Positions 42,981 to 54,300 are shown, counted from the first letter of the stretch. The stretch: 64,000 bases of DNA from Hymenobacter aquaticus (GCF_004765605.1 NZ_SRLC01000001.1:868001-932000); one strand, 5' to 3'. Numbers and translations: made by a program. Notes: a model not told the origin generated them from the letters alone.

Positions 42981-45095
42981 CTAATTTAGGGCCGGGGCAT
43001 CGGGAACTTTGATGCCACCCAGCAAGGTGGCCATTTGCGCCTGCAATTCTTCCAGCGCGCCCTGCAGCTGGTCGAGGCGGGCCTGCTGCCGCTCCGCTTG
43101 GGCCTGGAGGGCAGCGTTTTGCTGAATCAGGGCCTGGGTGGCCGACACGTTCAGCATGGCCAGGGCATCGTAGTCCACGCTGAGGAAGTCGGCCACGTAC
43201 TTGCCGTACACGAACAGGGCCTCGTGCGGCTGCTCACTGGCGAAGCGGAACGTGTGCTCATCCACCACGCTGGCCTCCACGTGCAGGTCCTGGCCCTGCG
43301 GGGTGTAGAGGCGCATCCGGCCGCCCGCGGCGGGCAGCTCGTGGGGCCGGGTGGTGCGCACGGTGAGGTAGCCCGCGGCGTGGCTGAGGCTGGCCGCCGG
43401 CTCGTACACGTTGGGAATGGCCCCGGTGTGGCGGCTCACGGCCTCGGGGTATACCTGTTGCACCTGCTGGGCAATGACCTTTTTGACCGTGTGCGCCGGG
43501 TTGTTGGCCTGGTCGATGTAGGCGTAGTCGGTAATCTGGAGCTGCTGCAGGCGGGCTAGGTCGGCGGTGCAGTCGGAAGGGCCCACCACGCGCTTGATGC
43601 GCGCGTCGGAGGCCGCGCTGACCGTGCCCGACACGATGGAGCCGTTCACCCAGACTTCGCCGCCCTCGAAATACGCGGCCAGGGGGCGCTGGCCGCTGGC
43701 CCCGGCGTCGTGCACCAGCGTATTGTTAGCGCCTACCCAGTTATAGCTAAACCAGTTGGCCACGCCCTGCACGTTTTGCTCGCCCGCGTTGCCGTTCACG
43801 TGCAGCTTGGCCACGGGCGAGCCGGTGCCCAGGCCCATGCTGCCCTGGGTATTGAGCATCATCCAGCGGTGGCCGCCGGCCACGAATTGCATGGTGCCGC
43901 CGGCCTCGTAGTAAAAGCCCGCGTCGTTGGGGCCAAACTGGCTGAGACTACCCGCCGCGTTGGAAATAACGGCCGTGCTGCGTATTTCCTGGTGGGCATT
44001 CACTACGCCGTTCACGTCCAGGGCATAGGCCGGCGTGGTGATGCCAATGCCGACTTTTCCGGTGCCGCTCACGCGCAGCAGGGGCGTACCCATCTGGTCG
44101 ATGACGCCCTGGCTGACGTCGAGGGCCGTAGCGCTGGTGCTGGCCACTTTGATGACCACCCCGTTGGCGCTGCCGCCGCCGGCCCCGTTGAAAAACTGAC
44201 CCACGTAGCCGTTCTGCCCCGTGGCCCAGGCCAGGCTTTCGATGTTGCCGCCGTAGCCATCGGCCCCTATAACGTTGCTGTTGGTATTGGCCAGGCGGAA
44301 ACCCGAGGGGCCCCCGATGCCCACGACGTGGGGCGTCAGGCTGGGGTTTCGCACCGTGACGGTCAGCGTCTGGTAGAGCGTGGCGTCCTTCAGCGTGGCG
44401 GCCAGCACAAACGTGGTATCAGTCGGCAAGCCCTGCTCGACGAGGTAGGAGGTAGCATTGCCCTCGTAGACAGGCGTCGTCTGGCCTTTCTGGTACACCT
44501 TGAAATAGGTACCGTTGCTTTCCCAGGCCAGCAGGAACTTCGTGGCGTTGATAAACTCCGTGGCCGGCACCGTGGGCGTGTCGGGCGCCGAGGAAATAAA
44601 ATTCCGGACGTAAAAGGCCGGGGCGGCAGCTTTCGGCAGGGGAAATGAGGCCACCTTACTGGAATACGTGGGGCTGCTGACCGGCGCGGAATACTCGGCC
44701 ACGGGCAGCAGGGCGCTGCCGCTGCTGGCATTCACCACGCCCTTGATGGTAAAGGTAACGGGCTGGTCGACCACGTGGCTGGTCGTGTTGTTGGCCAGCG
44801 TGAAGGTGTGGTAGTTACGGGGCGCGGCCTGCACGCTGGCATCGAAGGCTTCTTCCAGCGTGGGGGCCCAGTCGGCGCTGCTGCTGCTGATAGTCGGGGC
44901 CGGCGTCTCGCGGTAGAGGTCGTCGTTCAGGTCTCCAATCGGCACCTTGATGACAATGAACCGGCAGAGCACGTCCGGGTTGCTGGCTACGGCCACCGTC
45001 ACCAGGCCGGGCGTGGGCGTGTCGGTGCTGATTTCCAGCGGGGAGGGAGTCGTGCTGACGGTGTAGGTGAGCAGCGTCGTCGGGGTTGAGGCCAT
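42981..45095 (-). CDS. Tail-fibre-like protein with C-terminal peptidase S74 chaperone, no signal peptide
   Basis: A 704-residue protein and the last gene of the large minus-strand operon. The N-terminal ~290 residues are beta-rich and unassigned (FIVIKVPIGDLNDDLYRETP, TFTIKGVVNASSG). Then come stalk modules of the GKVGIGITTPAYALDVNGVV type and the S74 chaperone from about residue 530, with the cleavage/catalytic motif SDARIK (Ser and Lys five apart, as required) and VIAQQVQQVYPEAVS. A coiled coil closes the protein (LIQQNAALQAQAERQQARLD). Unlike the two fibres at 9-14 kb it starts MASTPTTLLTYTVS and lacks a signal peptide, so it is made and probably trimerised in the cytoplasm, as phage-type fibres are. 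Confidence 0.85.
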   Translation of the reverse strand: MASTPTTLLTYTVSTTPSPLEISTDTPTPGLVTVAVASNPDVLCRFIVIKVPIGDLNDDLYRETPAPTISSSSADWAPTLEEAFDASVQAAPRNYHTFTLANNTTSHVVDQPVTFTIKGVVNASSGSALLPVAEYSAPVSSPTYSSKVASFPLPKAAAPAFYVRNFISSAPDTPTVPATEFINATKFLLAWESNGTYFKVYQKGQTTPVYEGNATSYLVEQGLPTDTTFVLAATLKDATLYQTLTVTVRNPSLTPHVVGIGGPSGFRLANTNSNVIGADGYGGNIESLAWATGQNGYVGQFFNGAGGGSANGVVIKVASTSATALDVSQGVIDQMGTPLLRVSGTGKVGIGITTPAYALDVNGVVNAHQEIRSTAVISNAAGSLSQFGPNDAGFYYEAGGTMQFVAGGHRWMMLNTQGSMGLGTGSPVAKLHVNGNAGEQNVQGVANWFSYNWVGANNTLVHDAGASGQRPLAAYFEGGEVWVNGSIVSGTVSAASDARIKRVVGPSDCTADLARLQQLQITDYAYIDQANNPAHTVKKVIAQQVQQVYPEAVSRHTGAIPNVYEPAASLSHAAGYLTVRTTRPHELPAAGGRMRLYTPQGQDLHVEASVVDEHTFRFASEQPHEALFVYGKYVADFLSVDYDALAMLNVSATQALIQQNAALQAQAERQQARLDQLQGALEELQAQMATLLGGIKVPDAPALN

Positions 45096-45138
45096 AAGAA
45101 GTCGGGAAAGAAATAGAGAAGAGGGTAGGAAGCGGGGC

Positions 45139-48100
45139 TTATTGCTCGGGCGCGGGCGCGGCCAGGTCGGTCAGCAGCTGCAGGTAGCCTTCGCGCAGCG
45201 TGGCCGGCCCCGCGCCCAGGGCCGCCGTCGTCGTGGCGTCGGCCAGGCCGTAGCTCTGCCAGGTGGTGGGCTGGTCGGGGCGGTGCCGGGTGCTTTCCCA
45301 CCACGACCACGCGCCGTTTTTCTCGCTGATGGGCAAATAGCTCAGGGCCGTGGTGAAAGCCGGCGTCTGGCTGGTCGCCGACGGCGGGGTGGCCACCGGC
45401 TTGAGGCGGGAAAGCAGCGGCCCCAGCCGAAACGTGACTTCGAGCCGCGCCAGGGGCGCATCGACGAACTGCCGCGGAATCGTGAGCATTTTCACCGGCA
45501 GAATCCCGGTGGTGGCGTGAATGGCCGCCCGCGGGTCTACCAGCAGGGTCAGGGTTTTGGCCGTCTGCCCATCAAACGGCAGCGTGACGTAGTGACCCCC
45601 GGGAGCGGCCAGCGGCCCGATGGGCTGCACGTACTGCTGCCCCTCGGCCGGGGCGGCCACGCTGCGAAACGTGGCGTAGTCCGGCCCTTCAAAGTACCCA
45701 ATGACCCCGTCTTCGCGCGTGGCCAGGCTGCCGAAGCGGATGCTGAACGCCGACGTGGTAAAGGCCGGCCCGGCGGTTCGGGCCGGTGCCTCGGGCCAGT
45801 CGCAGCTGGTCAGCGGGGGGCCGTCGAGGGCGAACTGCGTCCGGAGCCGCACCAGGGCCAGGGGCCGCCCAATCAGCACCGACAGGTTCTGGTCGGTGCG
45901 GTTGCCCAGCGGGTCGGTGGTCCAGAGCGTGCTGTCGATGGCGCTGAGCAGGGCCCCGAACTCCGCCGCCGCACGGCCCTCAATACCGGCTACAAACGCC
46001 GCTACCTGCGGGGCCAGATCGGCCACCTCCACGCTGGTAAGCGTGCTGTGCGGCGGCGGGTTCCACTGCACCTTGCCTTGGCGCAGGGCCAGCTCGCCCA
46101 GCGCCGTGCCATCGGCCGCAAACAGCTGCACCGACTGGTTCAGGTGGTTGGCCAGCACGAAGCCGCCTACCGGGTTCACGTCCGGGGCCACGCCCAGCAC
46201 CTTCGCCTCATCCCGCTGGTCGACCAGCAGCAGATCGAGGCGGGCGGGCTGCAGCAGGCGGGGCGGCAGCTGCACCGGGGCGGCAATGGTGGGCGTCAGG
46301 TTGGGGCTGGGGGCCAGGGCCGCGTCGCGCACCAGCGGGAAGTTGCGCGCGTCGTGAGTGCCGCCGTCCTGGGGCAGAATCAAGTCCAGCTGGCGGCCGA
46401 ACTTGTCGTAGAGAATCACGTGGCTGAAGTAGAATTGCCCGCTTCGGATGCCGTGGAAGGGAAATTCGCTGGGGCCATCGGCCTTCACAGCGGGCGTCGA
46501 GTTGACCAGGCCCTGGTGCTGGGCGGGCGTGTCGTAGGGCGGCTGGCTGGGGCTGCCGGGGTAGCCGATTACTTTCTCGAACGTGACGCGCCGGCCGGCA
46601 TCGGTAAAGGCCTCCACCGTAGGCTTGCGGAAGGCCCGCGGGTCGCGCTGGGTGAGCAGCTCGTTGAAGCCCATCAGCTCCTGACTCAGAAACCGCCAGT
46701 TGTCGGCGTCGGCAATTTCGTCGTAGAGCTTTTGCAGCTCAGCCTGCCCGGCGCCGTACTGCCGCACGAAAGCCTCCAGACGGGCCCCGAACGTAAACTG
46801 CGTGTGGGGGCTCAGCAACGACCGGCCGCTGATGGTTTCGGTCGTGTCCGCCCCGCGCACGCTCGGGTTCAGCTCGTAATCGGTGCCGTTGAAATGCCAG
46901 TTGAGTTGCCGGGTGCCGGTTTTGGCATCCTGGTACTCGTAGGGCACGTCGGTGTAGATAACCTGCCATTCCAGGTAGAGCGGGTGCCACTGCTGCTGCC
47001 AGGTATCCAGGGAAACGGCGGGCAGCACCCCGCCCTGACTGGTATAGACGGCCGCATCGTGGGTGCGCATGGCCGTGGTCAGCAGGGTGGCGTCGACCTT
47101 GGTTTGGGCGGCTATCTGGGCGGCATTCGTGGGGTCGAGCAGGAAAAACTCCTGGTAGACTGCCGCCACTCCGGCCGGCAGGGCCGCCTGGTTGGCCAGG
47201 GGCGGAATCACGGCGCTCAGCGCCGCGGGCAGCAGCGTGGTACCCGCCACGGCCAGCGCCCCGATCTGCTGGCTGGCCAGGCGCACCACCAGGCTATCGT
47301 CGGGGTCAGTAATGGCCGAGGGCTCAACGCCGGAAATCAGGAGGTTGGGGTTGTTGGGAGCCCAAAACCGGGGCAGGGCCACGGCCTTGAGCACTTTGCC
47401 CGCCCCGATGCCGCGCTGGGTGGCAAAGGCGCTGATGCCGGCCAGAAACGCCTGCTGGGCGTTGCCGCTCTCATCGGCGGCCGGCTGGGGTACTTTGGTC
47501 AGCAAGGCATTGATGCTGGCCAGCTGCCGGAGTACCCGGGCCAGCGGGCTATCCGGATTGGTGGCGTCGAGCAGCTGGGTCTGGGCCGCCGCGTCCAGGT
47601 TTAGCGGGTTGTCCACGGCCAGGCTCATCTGCTGGGTTACGGCGTTGAGGTAGCCGCTCTTCCACCAGGCGGCGTTCAACTCCCACTGCAGGCTGTGCAG
47701 GGTTTGCAGGGCCGAGTCCAGCGCCTGCTGATCCAGGTTGAGCTGCCGCAGCCAGGCCTGCTCGGCGGCCTCGGGCTTGTCGTCGCCGGCGGGCTTGTCG
47801 GCCACGATAACCCAGCGGGTGCCGCCGGCTTTCGAGCTAAACCATTCCTGCCGTACCCGCTCGGCCAGCAGCGCCTCCCCGTTGGGCTCGTTGAGCAGGG
47901 GCAGAAAGTCGTAGTGAAAAGCGCGCAGCAGCTCCACGACCCGGGCCGTATCCGAGTAGCCGGGCACCTGCGCCAGCTGGGCGGCCACCAGCGTGCTGAA
48001 GGCGTCGACGCTGGTATTGGCCACCGATACGGTCAGGTGCTGGGTGGCCCGCGTGGCTTCGAGCTGGTCGGGACCGGGGGCCGTCGTGGCGTTCCGGTCC

Positions 48101-48957
48101 CAGCTCAGGCCAAAGGCCATGCCCGAATACAGACTGCTGGTCAGCGTGCCGGGCTCGGCCGAAGCGGCCAGGGTCCAGTTGAGGGCCGCCAGCACCTGCT
48201 GGGTGGTAGTGCCGCCGGTAAAGCCCGTGGCGCCGGTGGCCACGATGTCGCGCGCCGGGTCCGAGTACCAGCCCGTTACCAGGTAGCTCAGCGTTGTCAC
48301 GTCGGGCGCGTCCAGCAGGTCGTCGTAGAAGGAAAACACGCCTTCGTGGAAGGGCACGTAGGCGCTGAACTCCAGGTTGCCGGGCGCTACGGCCGTCAGA
48401 AACAGGGGCGTGGCGGCCTGCTCCTGCCAGGTAGGCTGCGCGAAGGCCACGCCGATGTTGGCCAGGTAAGCGCCCGTGGTCGGCACGTCGCTCAGCGGGC
48501 CGGGGGCGGGCACGATGGCTTCGGGCCGGGCCGCGCGACGGTTGGGTTCGGTGCTGCTTTGCCAGGCCGCTACGGTGGCGTCATCCACCAGAAAATAGCT
48601 CGCGCCCTCGGCGTGGCTGCTGGCACAGTCACTTTCCACTACCCAGGCTTTCTGCAGGTTGTGGCCGGTAGCATCCCGGCTGATGCGCGTTACCAGCCAG
48701 CGGTTGGGCACCAGCGGGTAATCAGTCGTGCCGGTTTTGGCCGAGCGCAGGGCCCGGGGCAGGGTCCAGTGCAGAAAGGCCCCCACCCGGGCGTCGTCGA
48801 TATTCGCGTCGAAGGCCCGGGCTTCGGAGCTGTGAAACGTGTCGCTGCTCAGGGCGCTGTAGGTATGTTTCCAGCGCCGGAAAGTGTCGCGCTGCCGCAG
48901 CGCCGCGTTGGCCAGCAGGATGTCAAGCGTTATCGGAACCAGTAGCGGATTGCTCAT
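45139..48957 (-). CDS. Very large protein of unknown family (1272 residues) in the DUF6603 operon
   Basis: Starts at ATG 48957 (MSNPLLVPITLDILLANAAL); the open frame extends upstream, but only as an overlap with the preceding gene. I do not recognise a family. The N-terminus has ARVGAFLHWTLPRALRSAKT and YPLVPNRWLVTRISRDATGH, suggesting a conserved structural domain; the centre is helical (about residues 400-760), with a beta-rich stretch near 850-1200 (FHGIRSGQFYFSHVILYDKF, ARLDLLLVDQRDEAKVLGVA). No signal peptide, TM helix, nuclease or protease motif was seen. It sits 43 bp from both neighbours in one transcription unit, and is likely a structural component working with the 768-residue protein. 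Confidence 0.75.
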   Translation of the reverse strand: MSNPLLVPITLDILLANAALRQRDTFRRWKHTYSALSSDTFHSSEARAFDANIDDARVGAFLHWTLPRALRSAKTGTTDYPLVPNRWLVTRISRDATGHNLQKAWVVESDCASSHAEGASYFLVDDATVAAWQSSTEPNRRAARPEAIVPAPGPLSDVPTTGAYLANIGVAFAQPTWQEQAATPLFLTAVAPGNLEFSAYVPFHEGVFSFYDDLLDAPDVTTLSYLVTGWYSDPARDIVATGATGFTGGTTTQQVLAALNWTLAASAEPGTLTSSLYSGMAFGLSWDRNATTAPGPDQLEATRATQHLTVSVANTSVDAFSTLVAAQLAQVPGYSDTARVVELLRAFHYDFLPLLNEPNGEALLAERVRQEWFSSKAGGTRWVIVADKPAGDDKPEAAEQAWLRQLNLDQQALDSALQTLHSLQWELNAAWWKSGYLNAVTQQMSLAVDNPLNLDAAAQTQLLDATNPDSPLARVLRQLASINALLTKVPQPAADESGNAQQAFLAGISAFATQRGIGAGKVLKAVALPRFWAPNNPNLLISGVEPSAITDPDDSLVVRLASQQIGALAVAGTTLLPAALSAVIPPLANQAALPAGVAAVYQEFFLLDPTNAAQIAAQTKVDATLLTTAMRTHDAAVYTSQGGVLPAVSLDTWQQQWHPLYLEWQVIYTDVPYEYQDAKTGTRQLNWHFNGTDYELNPSVRGADTTETISGRSLLSPHTQFTFGARLEAFVRQYGAGQAELQKLYDEIADADNWRFLSQELMGFNELLTQRDPRAFRKPTVEAFTDAGRRVTFEKVIGYPGSPSQPPYDTPAQHQGLVNSTPAVKADGPSEFPFHGIRSGQFYFSHVILYDKFGRQLDLILPQDGGTHDARNFPLVRDAALAPSPNLTPTIAAPVQLPPRLLQPARLDLLLVDQRDEAKVLGVAPDVNPVGGFVLANHLNQSVQLFAADGTALGELALRQGKVQWNPPPHSTLTSVEVADLAPQVAAFVAGIEGRAAAEFGALLSAIDSTLWTTDPLGNRTDQNLSVLIGRPLALVRLRTQFALDGPPLTSCDWPEAPARTAGPAFTTSAFSIRFGSLATREDGVIGYFEGPDYATFRSVAAPAEGQQYVQPIGPLAAPGGHYVTLPFDGQTAKTLTLLVDPRAAIHATTGILPVKMLTIPRQFVDAPLARLEVTFRLGPLLSRLKPVATPPSATSQTPAFTTALSYLPISEKNGAWSWWESTRHRPDQPTTWQSYGLADATTTAALGAGPATLREGYLQLLTDLAAPAPEQ

Positions 48958-49000
48958 AACAAGGTGATTCAGAAAGAGGAAAAAAACGACGCGCGGCCGG

Positions 49001-51307
49001 CTAGGAGGCCTGGCTGGTAAACACCACGGCCTCGGCCGACTTGATGAGCTGCAGGGCAAAGGCGGCCGGGCCCAGCGTGTCGTTGGGCAGCTTAACGCCC
49101 AGCTTGCGCAGGGCTGCGGCCAGGGTTTGCACCAGTCCGGCCGCGTCGGTGGGGGCAATGTGCAGCACCCGGCTGCCGGGGGCGCGCATGCCCAGCGGCT
49201 GCTGGCCGTGCAGGTCCCGAATCTGGACCGTGCCCACCTGCGCGCCCACGTTGGTGGCGCCGGGGGCCACGGTGCGCAGCACCGCGTTGCCGGCTTCATC
49301 CACCCCAAAGCCGAGGCTTTCCTGGGGCTCACTGAACTCCACGGTGTGCGGCACACCATCAAACAGGCAGAATAGCACGTTGGTGGCCAGGTGGTCGAGG
49401 CGCAGGATTTTCAGGGAAGTGTCGGCCTTGTCTTTGGCCCGCACCGCCAGGTTGGGCCAGCCCGTGACGAGGGCCGAGCGCAGCAGAAAGCCGCTGATAA
49501 TGGTGGGCGGCTGCGGCGCGGTGCCCGGTTGGCGGCCCTGCAGCACGTCGCGCACCACGGCCAGGGCCTGGCGGGCCGCCTCATACACCAGGTTCTTGGT
49601 GACCTGGGTGAAAAAGGTTTGCTTGCTGGAGTCCAGGCCCAGACTGAGGGCCCCGTCGAGGGCGGCCCGCAGCCAGTTTTCGTCCAGGTAAAAAAAGCGC
49701 AGGGATTCCACCGGCAGGATGCGCTCATCGGGCACCAGGTTGTCGAAGGGCACCGGGTAGAGCAGCATCAGCTGGGCCAGCCACTCGGCCAGCGGGGCCA
49801 GCTCCTCCGCCGTTAGCTCCTGGAGCTGGGTCAGCACGGCCGGGTCGGCCAGGAAAGCCCGCGTATCGGCAATCGGGTCGGGAGCAGGGGTAGGCGTAGC
49901 GGCCGGCGGGGTAGCGTTCAGGCGGCTGCTGTCGGCGGTAGCGCCAATGTCCTGCACCAGCTGCGGGGTGAGCAAACCCAGCAAGGTATCCTGCACGGTG
50001 GTCGTGGCGTCGAGCTGGTCAATCTGGTTGGCCGTGAAGTGGTCGGAGGTCAGGCGGCGGTAGAGGGCGTCGGTGAGGCGGTGGGCTTTGCGGCGGAAAG
50101 CCAGCAGGCGCTGGGCAAAGTGCGCGTCGGCCAGCGCCACCTCCCGGCCCAGCTCCCAGGCCGCCGCCAACGACACGTCGAACACGCCAAAGGCCGGGTC
50201 GTAGATCAGGGCGGCGTCGGCGGTGTAGAAGGGTGCGTCCAGCTGCTGGGGCTGGGTCAGCAGGGGCGTGAGCGGCCCCCGGTACCAGGCAAAGGTGTCC
50301 TCGCCGCTGCGCGTGTGGTAGGCCAGCGGCGAGTAGCCGTGGGCAATGCGCTGCTGCACTTCCTTGCCCGCTACGTCAGCGGGAGCGGTAGACGGCATGG
50401 GCAGGCGCAGCCACAGCCGGCCCGGGTCCACGGCTCCGTTGGTGATTTCCTGGGTAATGAGGTTGGTGGCCAGGCTGTTGAAATCCTGGGCCTGGTCGGG
50501 CAGGCACAGGAACGTCCAGCTGGCCAGCGACACCAGGGCCACGCCCCCGGAGTAGGCCTTCAGGTCGGCATCGGCGGCCAGGTATTTTTCCATGCCTTCC
50601 AGCGACACCAGGTGCATGATGTTCTTGATCGGCTGGCTGGCCGTGGCTCCCGCCGCGCGGGGAAACCGGTTGGCGGCCGTCACCGAAAACAGCCCGTGCT
50701 CGTGCAGGCTCAGGCTGGCCCGGTCGTCGGTATTCACCTTGCGCACGTGCGAGAGGTAGGGCAGCTCGTCGAGGCGCGGCACCACGGCCTGAAACACGTC
50801 GGCCGCCATGCGGATGTAGTGGCAGGGGCTGGTAGGGTCTACGTCGGCTTCCAGCGCGGGCTTGGGGGCCAGCACCGGGGCGGCCAGGGCCAGAAAGTCG
50901 GCCACGGTGGCCGTGTGGGTTTTGGTGTGCGGATCGTCGCCGTCGGCCAGCTCGGCTTCCTCAAACACGAGCAAAGCCAGCCAGGGCGTATTGGTGCCGC
51001 CCATGTGCCGTTCCCAGGCCAGCATCGGGTCTTTGAGCACCAGGTGGGGCAGCACTTCGCCGTACTGGCCCGTGCTGCCGGCTGCAGGGTACTGGTTGAT
51101 AATCTGCTGGGTGTCGATGGTAAACTGCGGGGCGGCCACCAGAAACTCCTGCCGGGTGCGCAGCACGTCGCCGCCGGTGGCCACGCCCGGCAGGCTGTGG
51201 CTCACGGTAATGAAATAATTGCCCGCCTCCATCGGCGGCCGGTAGTTGTCGTACAGCTGCAGGTCGCCAACGGGAATATCGGCGGTAATATCGCTACCAG
51301 TGCTCAT
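49001..51307 (-). CDS. Large protein of unknown family (768 residues) in the DUF6603 operon
   Basis: ATG 51307. The N-terminus contains LYDNYRPPMEAGNYFITVSH, QEFLVAAPQFTIDTQQIINQ and GEVLPHLVLKDPMLAWERHM followed by NTPWLALLVFEEAEL, which reads as a beta-rich module of a structural or particle-associated protein. Further on are VSLEGMEKYL and VALVSLASWTFLCLPDQ. The C-terminal third is helical, then beta (LGFGVDEAGNAVLRTVAPGA). No signal peptide, TM segment or enzyme motif. It lies 9 bp downstream of the DUF6603 gene, which implies tight co-expression. I cannot assign a function; I recall similar proteins only as hypothetical. Confidence 0.75.
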   Translation of the reverse strand: MSTGSDITADIPVGDLQLYDNYRPPMEAGNYFITVSHSLPGVATGGDVLRTRQEFLVAAPQFTIDTQQIINQYPAAGSTGQYGEVLPHLVLKDPMLAWERHMGGTNTPWLALLVFEEAELADGDDPHTKTHTATVADFLALAAPVLAPKPALEADVDPTSPCHYIRMAADVFQAVVPRLDELPYLSHVRKVNTDDRASLSLHEHGLFSVTAANRFPRAAGATASQPIKNIMHLVSLEGMEKYLAADADLKAYSGGVALVSLASWTFLCLPDQAQDFNSLATNLITQEITNGAVDPGRLWLRLPMPSTAPADVAGKEVQQRIAHGYSPLAYHTRSGEDTFAWYRGPLTPLLTQPQQLDAPFYTADAALIYDPAFGVFDVSLAAAWELGREVALADAHFAQRLLAFRRKAHRLTDALYRRLTSDHFTANQIDQLDATTTVQDTLLGLLTPQLVQDIGATADSSRLNATPPAATPTPAPDPIADTRAFLADPAVLTQLQELTAEELAPLAEWLAQLMLLYPVPFDNLVPDERILPVESLRFFYLDENWLRAALDGALSLGLDSSKQTFFTQVTKNLVYEAARQALAVVRDVLQGRQPGTAPQPPTIISGFLLRSALVTGWPNLAVRAKDKADTSLKILRLDHLATNVLFCLFDGVPHTVEFSEPQESLGFGVDEAGNAVLRTVAPGATNVGAQVGTVQIRDLHGQQPLGMRAPGSRVLHIAPTDAAGLVQTLAAALRKLGVKLPNDTLGPAAFALQLIKSAEAVVFTSQAS

Positions 51308-51316
51308 AAGAAAGGC

Positions 51317-54300
51317 TTATCGTTGTTCCAGAGGATTGTCGGCAAACAGGCTTTCGACGCCTGCCGCCAGGTTCAGCATCGGGTCATTGGCCCCCGAATA
51401 CAAGGCGGCCGCCTGCAGGGCCTGGTACAGCGCGGTGCGCTGCGGGGCCTGGGTGGCCAGGTTGGCCAGGTCCTGTAGCACCGTGTCGCTGACGACCGGT
51501 TGGTAGTCGGCCGAGCGGGTGGGGGCTGTGCTGAGCGGGCTCTGGCCCTGACCGGGCAGAATGTACTCGACGGCCAGGGCTTCGAGCGAGACGACGCCGA
51601 ACGTGTCGCCGGCCACGGCGGCGGGGGCTTGCACGAAGTAGCCGCTCAGCTGGTCTTGGATGACGTCGGCGGCGGGCTGGGCCGGGGTTTGCACGAAGTT
51701 GCCACGCCCGTCGCGCAGGGGAGCGCCCCACAGGGTGGCGGCCACGTTGCTGCGGGTGGGCGTCAGGGTCCAGCGGCTCACGTCGAGGGCGTCGGCGTCG
51801 GCCCTGTCGCGGGAGATGCGCAGGTTGTGCACCGACTGCACGCCCGTCAGGTTCATGGGCCGGATGTCAATGGTGCCGCTGCCCTGGGCGTTGGCGTGGT
51901 CGGGGCCGTAGGTAAGCTGGCTGGCGGGCACGGCGCTCTGGGTGGTGAAGCTGAACGAGCCGGCCCGCACCACCCACAGGCTGGTGGCATCCTTCACGGG
52001 CGCCTGCTTGTTGAACAGCACTTTCCCGGTGGTCGAATCCCGCTTCAGCGTCTGGGTCAGCCCGCTGTTGGCGGCCACGTTGCACACGTCGGCCGGGGCG
52101 GGCAGCAGGGTTTTCAGGCCGGTCCAGTCCAGCGGATCCTGGTGGTTCGGGGCCCCGTCGGAGCCGAAATGCACCGTAACGGTCACCACCACCACGTGCA
52201 CCCGCACCTTGCCGCCCAGCGGCGGGCCCCACAGGTTGAGCGAGGCCCCGAGCGATACGGTCACCGTTTTGTGGCACACCAGCAGGTTGAGCCGCACCGA
52301 GGCACCCAGCTCAATCCGAATGTCGGCCACGAAGGAAAACGGGTGCCAGGTGACCAGCATGTCGGCCTGGGCCGTAAACCAGGCTTTCACGATGCCCGAC
52401 TGGTAGAGCGCCTCCAGGCTGCCCCCGGCCATGCCGCAGGCCGGCGTAATGGCGAAGTAGGCGCCGCCCTTCAGCGAAACCTCGCCCGACACCGGCCAGT
52501 TGAACCCCAGGCGGGCCACCAGCGGGTAAAACGGCGGGGGCTTAAAGGCCGGGTGGTAGCCGCCCAGCGTCATGACCACCTGCCCGGCGTTGGGGCTCTT
52601 GCCAAACCACAGGTCGAAGGCGAAGCCCCCGGTGATGTGGCAGTCCTTGGTGAGCACGAACGAGTTGCGCGTCAGGCTGGCGGCCACGCCGAAGTAGCCT
52701 TCCTGGGGCTTGAGCACGGCCTCCATCTGCAGGGCCACGAACACGAAGGTTTCGCTCGGGCCCGCGCCCTGGGGCAAGCTCAGCCAGGCCAGGCCCAGCA
52801 CCGCGAATTGCAGGTCGTTGCCAAACTCGGCGACCAGCAGCAGCTCGCCCTGCACGATTTCAAACGAGGAGAACTTGATGCCGGCGGCCAGCCAGTACTG
52901 GCCTTCCTGGGGCACGATCCACTGGGTTTTGGTGCCGCCCGCGCCGGCTACTTCGCCCTCCAGAATTTGCAGCGTGTGCATGGCCTGGCCCTGGGCCGAG
53001 CCGCCGGTGCTGGGTCCGCCCAGGGCCAGCAGGGGAAAGTCCTGCACCTGGTCGAAGGAGGGCAGCACCAGGGTGCGGTTGAAGCCGAAGCCGCCCATCA
53101 GGCCCTCGACCATAAAGTAGGGCTGCCCGCCCAGGGTGGCATTCACGTCAATGAAAATGAACAGGGACGGCATGCCGTCGGCCATTTGCGCGTACGACGC
53201 CAGCGCCGACAACCCCCATTTCTCCACCTGCACGATCAGGGCGCCGTCGTACTGCATCAGCACGCCGGGAGCCAGCTCGTCGGCGGGCACCTTCAGGATG
53301 GCGCCCTCGATGGTCAGGGCCGGCGACGAGTAGGACACGCCCAGGCCCCGCAAGTCAAACTTGGGCGAAAACGTCGACAGGGAACTGCCAAAGGCCAGGC
53401 CCTGGGCCGAAAACGACACCGGCCCCAGCGTCACGGCCGCGTCGAGGGCAAACATCAGAATGCCCTCCGCATACGACACGCCGAGGCGCTGAAACTGAAT
53501 CGGGCCCAGCTGCTTCTGAATGTCGATCCACTTGATGGGAGCCGGGGCCGGGGCGGCAGCGGCCAGCGTAGTGGCCGCCGGAGCGGCCGGAGCGCCGGCC
53601 GGAGCCGGGGCGGCCGGGGGCGTCGCCGAGGCGTTGCTGCCCCCGATGGTGAGCTGGGTGGTGGCCTCGCCCAGCTGCAGCTCGGCCAGCACCGTGAGGC
53701 CCTGGGTGGTGCCGGCGGCCGCCAGCGGGTAGATGCCGGCCGGCAGCAGCGGATTGACGACGCCCACGGCTTCCGGGGCAAAGGAAGCCGAGCAGTACAG
53801 TACCTGCAAGTCGTTTACGGCGGCCGTCAGGGAGGCCGGCAGCTTGGAGCCCACCACCGGAATGTCGGCCAGGCTAAAGGAGGTGCCTAGCTCGAAGGCC
53901 AGCAGGAATTGCTTGGCGGGCGTGGGGGCCTGATCGGTAGCGGCGGGGGCGAAGAAGACGAACTTGGCCTGCTTTAAGTCGATGCTGATGTCGGCGGGAA
54001 TGTCGGCGGCCACGGTTGCCGACACGGCCGCCACCATGCGCTGCAGGTTGAGAGAGGCGGTTTTTACTTCCTGGTAGGTGGCAATGAACGTGTTTTCGCT
54101 GCTGCCGGCCCCGGCTTTCTTGCTGGTGTCGAACACGACGTCAAACTCCAGGTCGTGCAGGGTGAGGCGGCCGCTGAAAAAGGCGTCGTAGCCCTTCGAG
54201 CCGCTTACTTTGCCGGTCTGGTCGGTAGCGTCGGCATTTGACTGGCCCTGCTGGCTTATCCGGATGGTCACGCTAAGATCCACGGCCTGGTCGTGCACTT

